Origin: Morella rubra
Taxonomy: Eukaryota > Streptophyta > Magnoliopsida > Fagales > Myricaceae
Direction: 5' to 3'
Length of the DNA: 64,000 nt
Assembly: GCA_003952965.2 (NCBI GenBank)
Contig: CM025852.1
Coordinates: 11,310,836 to 11,374,835 of the forward strand
Position 1 is the stretch's first letter; each line of letters begins with the position of its first letter. The translations under genes were made by a program, and so were the position numbers. Of the stretch, positions 60,452 to 64,000 are shown in pieces. The notes beneath the pieces were generated by a model, which did no database searches, was not told the DNA's origin, and saw nothing but the letters and a program-made list of their open reading frames with translations.

Positions 60452-63020
60452 TATGTTTTACATTTAAAGATGAGCTTTTCAAATTGATAGTCGGAAACGT
60501 TTGCACGGCCATTGGATAAATCGGACAATTACCTGCACTGATCATTCAAATATATGTAACTAGTTAAACAAAAAAACAATAAAGAAAAAGAAAAACATTT
60601 CTATGTTCGATTGTTTTTTCTCATTATTGACAACTAAACTAAATAACAAGAGCGAAAGGGAATATTAATGTAAGATTTTTTTTTTCTTTTACGTTTGTAA
60701 AAGCGGTAGAAAAAAATAGAGAAGAAGTAATTATAGAGAGAAAGTTTTTGGAGTATAGTATGTTAATTCTTCTGAAAGAGACTGAAACTATTGAAACTAT
60801 GTTTGAGATGATCAAACCTTTTATAAGATATTACAATATTTTTGAAATGATTATATAAGGTAATTTAGTTTTTTTTGTTAATGAAATCGGTTTTTTGGTC
60901 AATGGGTTCTGGAAAGTAGCTTTTCGCCATTATCTTTAATAAATCATGTTGGATGTCCAGGTACGGTCTTTAATTTTCTAAATCTGAATTACATGACTAA
61001 CAGATTAATTTTAAGTAAAATATATTTTTTACCCATGAACTATCACATGTTTTGCAGTTTACATTTTAAACTACTACAGTTTGAGATATTGCACCCACAA
61101 TTCATTCCTAATATATTGCAACTTCTGTTTATTTTTTCATCAAATTGATTGATTTTTTTTTAATATGAAATATCGATTTATACTTTTAAAAAAGTCAAAT
61201 AGCAATTACAGGTATAATCATCATTTCATTTTAAAAAAAAATTAATTTCCGTCGAATTTGACTAAAAATATAAATTGAGGTTCAATGTGCTACTGATCCG
61301 TAATATATGGATGTAATGTTGATCGGTAATATATGGATGTAATGTTTGAAACGTGGTAGTTTAGGGTATAAAATATAAAACCTATAATTATTGAATGAAA
61401 AAATTTTATGTTCTCAAATTAAAATATTTTTGATATGATTGTCTGAAAGGAAATGTGTTTTTATTTTTCTATTCCTTATCTTGTACTATATTAAGAAATT
61501 TTTAATAGATCATCTGGAATGTCCCAATGATACCGCGTGACCCTCGTCAGTCTCGAAGCCGTGATTCTCCATGTTAGCCTAAGCCCACAGCCCATGTGTC
61601 CATGTGGTCTGTATCTGAGGCCATACAGAAAATGAGTTGGATGTATGGGCTTGGGTATTAGCACCTATATTGTTTCAGAGGCCTAATATGTACTGGTGCT
61701 TGATTGGGCCTTTTTTTTTTCTATCTAAATCAAATAGGACTAGTCGCGGTGTTTGCAAAAGTAAAATTGTGAGGTGATTTATAGGCTGTTCAAAGGAAGG
61801 AAAATTCCAATTTTCCTATCGGTTTCCTCGTACTCACCCTATAAGCGTGCTAGCGCCAGTGGCCCAAAATACTTTTTTGTGAGAATTTTGCCGGAGATAC
61901 AGGCACCACTTTGGCGGGTACCGCTAAAATTAAATTTTTTATTTATTTTTAAGTTTATTGGATTAGATTTATCATATTATCTTTTAAGATTTCTTTTAAT
62001 TTTTTTTTATTTAGTAGTTTCTTTTATAGACTTTATTTTGCTCAAAATGTTTGTTAATTTGGTAATAAATATGTCCAAAACAAAAAAATATTAAAACAAC
62101 TTTTACTAAATTTTTCATGGATTTATCATTTTCGAAATGTATTGAGTGACATGAAAGGGATTACATCTAAGTTTGCACTAAACAAAATTAATGAGCCCAT
62201 TAATGATGGCAATAATCGGCTCTTGCCATCGCTAAAATCAATACCGCTAAAGTTCGGTTACCTCACATAACGGTGGTGGTGACCAAAATCAAAAAACTGA
62301 CCCACCTAGGGGCAGAGACCGTCATTTAAATAAACTAGTTTATAAGAGTTGATGAAAAAGTAAAAAAAAGTTAATTTGAGTGAATTTTTTATATTTATTA
62401 CAATAGAAAGAGATTATTTTTTAATATTTATTGACCAAACTTTTAACACGGTTTTGCAAATAACTTATCTGTTTTTCAAAGAGTGTTAAATGAACTGAGC
62501 GTGGTATGGGTTTTTTAACTGCACGCTAATCATTTTGAAGAATTAAGGAGTCGATAGCGTCTAAACAAAGAGTTTTCAAATATGTCCGTCATTTACTAAT
62601 GAGAGCATAATGAAATTAGAAATACTTAAGAGAGATCGGAAAACAATCAAATATGAGGCGTTTTAGAAAATATATTTTTAAAATGCCAATGAAAGATTTT
62701 TAAAATGCTAGAGGTAAAAAAAAAGTAATTGGACGAGGATCCTTTAGAACTCTTGAGGGGCGAAAACATGAATTCTATTGAATTTTTTCCAAGAAGGCAA
62801 GCGTAGACCCCTCCTCCTTTGACTACGCTGTATAAAATCACCAGAATTGAGGGAAACCAATTTTTTTTTATCTTTCACTCAAAGAAAATATTCACTTTTT
62901 TATGGGCAGATGTTTTCTTTTTTCTTTTTGCTCCACTCATGAGATAAGCCATCTAACATATGTTCTATAAAAAAAAAAATGAGCTGATTGGCTTGAAAAA
63001 AAAAAAAAAGAAGTCGACAT
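60452..63020. other. Intergenic DNA downstream of the ankyrin-PGG gene, copy B
   Basis: The same content as 31,277-33,845, including the 26-bp tandem duplication near 61,294-61,345. No gene recognised. Confidence 0.5.
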
Positions 63021-64000
63021 TAAGGGTGTACATGGGTCGGGCGGTTCGATTTTTGGTGGTACCGAACTGCCCATATGGTAGGTAGCATCAGCCCGCCTGC
63101 CTGACTGAAACCGCCCGAAATAAAGATGGGGACCGTTCAAGCCCAGCGTTCGTTGGTCTTGGTTGGGTTAGAACGGGCTCAATCGGGCGGAGTCGATCTA
63201 GGCCCATGTGGTGACCTTCCAACTTGGTTCAAGACTCTCTATTCAGCTGCCTCAAGTCCCCAACTTCTCTTCCCCACTTTCCTTCTCCGCAAATTAAACT
63301 ACTACATTTTTCACACCCTCAAAGTAATCGGCTAGTTTCATTTTCTACTTTTCAATCTTGTTTTTGTAACTTGTAGGGCATTGGACGATGTTGAGGTTAG
63401 GGCCAAGGGCAGCTTGACAAGACTATAGTTCTTCCTTATAGTCCCTGTATCAAAATTAAGGAACCATATTGTTCCCAACTATCTGTTTCCATGCATCATT
63501 GCTATCTCCTTTGTTTGTTGGATATGGAAGGACTCAGTTACAGCCCAACAAAGTTGATGCTGTAACAGTAGGCTGCAAGCATTCGTGTGAAGGAGGCAGT
63601 GCGAAGGTTGAAGGAGTCAAAGTTTGCGAGCGAACCAGAATTGAATTTGAAGGGGGCAACTCTTAAGACAAAATGACAAAAAAAAAAAAAAATTTCAACG
63701 TAATGCAAAAAAATTTCTTAGAGTTAAAATATTGCAAATTAAGGACTAAAAACATTAAAAATATTGAAATACACGTAACGTACTAATTGCTGAGATTGAG
63801 AGGTGGCAATTAGATCCTACAGGTCTGCATCTTCTGAAAACGTTGCAAAATGACTTCGTTCTTAATAGTTTCCTCATTTCCCATCTATTAAGGTCAATAT
63901 TGACGCTACAATTCGAGATTCATTTTCCATTGTAGCAGCTGTGTTTTGTGACCATCATGGGCTTTTTTGTGGTGCTGCAACTCTTAAGCTGGACCAATTC
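63021..64000. mobile_element. Non-autonomous hAT element, copy B, cut by the window end
   Basis: It starts TAAGGGTGTACATGGG after GTCGACAT, as at 33,846. The right end is outside the window. Confidence 0.8.
63881..64000 (+). pseudogene. RNase H-like domain fragment, copy B, cut by the window end
   Basis: The first 40 codons (PSIKVNIDATIRDSFS to KLDQF) are the same as at 34,706. Confidence 0.7.

Larger units (their letters stand above)
40859..64000 (+). repeat. Second copy of 11,688-34,825 (direct orientation)
   Basis: Order, orientation and nearly every base agree with the first copy. The offset is 29,172 at the IOJAP start, 29,184 through IOJAP exons 2-5, 29,208 at 21.7-25.1 kb and 29,174-29,175 from the ankyrin-PGG gene on. 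Differences seen are run-length changes, a (TTC)n change, an insertion near 50,486, a deletion near 55,300 and scattered substitutions. All transposon insertions are shared. The copy continues beyond the window. Confidence 0.97.

Overview
The window is plant nuclear DNA, most likely from a dicot and possibly a woody one. It has AT-rich intergenic DNA, spliced genes with GT-AG introns, an initiator-tRNA-Met primed LTR element, Mutator, hAT and CACTA DNA transposons, a chloroplast Iojap gene and an ACD6/ITN1-type ankyrin-PGG gene. I cannot name the species from the sequence. No tRNA, rRNA or CRISPR was recognised.

Layout. (1) 1-9,965: one minus-strand, gag-only copia-like LTR retrotransposon. 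Its left LTR is split by a 3.5-kb gypsy-like solo LTR (810-4,304), its gag by a solo LTR of its own family (6,842-8,103), and its right LTR by a 500-bp Mutator-type MITE (8,704-9,203). (2) 10,127-14,262: a decayed CACTA TNP2 gene (+) abuts the 5' part of a Mutator-like element (-). (3) 14,407-20,090: an intact five-exon IOJAP/RsfS gene. (4) 20,545-26,880: a tandem array with a unit of about 600 bp, holding a nested hAT/MULE pair and an ankyrin-gene fragment. (5) 26,930-31,276: an ankyrin-PGG gene with one frameshift. (6) 31,277-40,755: no intact gene; three hAT/MULE insertions, a solo LTR, an RNase H-like fragment and relics of a further ankyrin-PGG gene. (7) 40,756-40,855: 100 Ns. (8) 40,859-64,000: a second, nearly identical copy of 11,688-34,825, at an offset of about 29.17-29.21 kb, including second copies of IOJAP and the ankyrin-PGG gene.

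The main structural question is whether the 23-kb repeat is a true tandem duplication or two haplotypes of one locus placed end to end. The second copy starts directly after a 100-N scaffold gap, in the middle of a transposon. The differences I noticed are largely homopolymer or microsatellite length changes plus scattered indels and substitutions. Both facts favour a retained haplotig, but sequence alone does not settle it.

The only gene that looks functional is IOJAP (239 aa), predicted to act on the plastid ribosome. The ankyrin-PGG gene would encode a membrane protein of the defence-related ACD6/ITN1 family, but both copies share a 1-nt frameshift. I found no clearly new biological system. 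The most interesting points are the gag-only element with its datable nest, the repeated pairing of the 600-bp array with ankyrin-PGG gene pieces, and a hAT element carrying an RNase H-like fragment.
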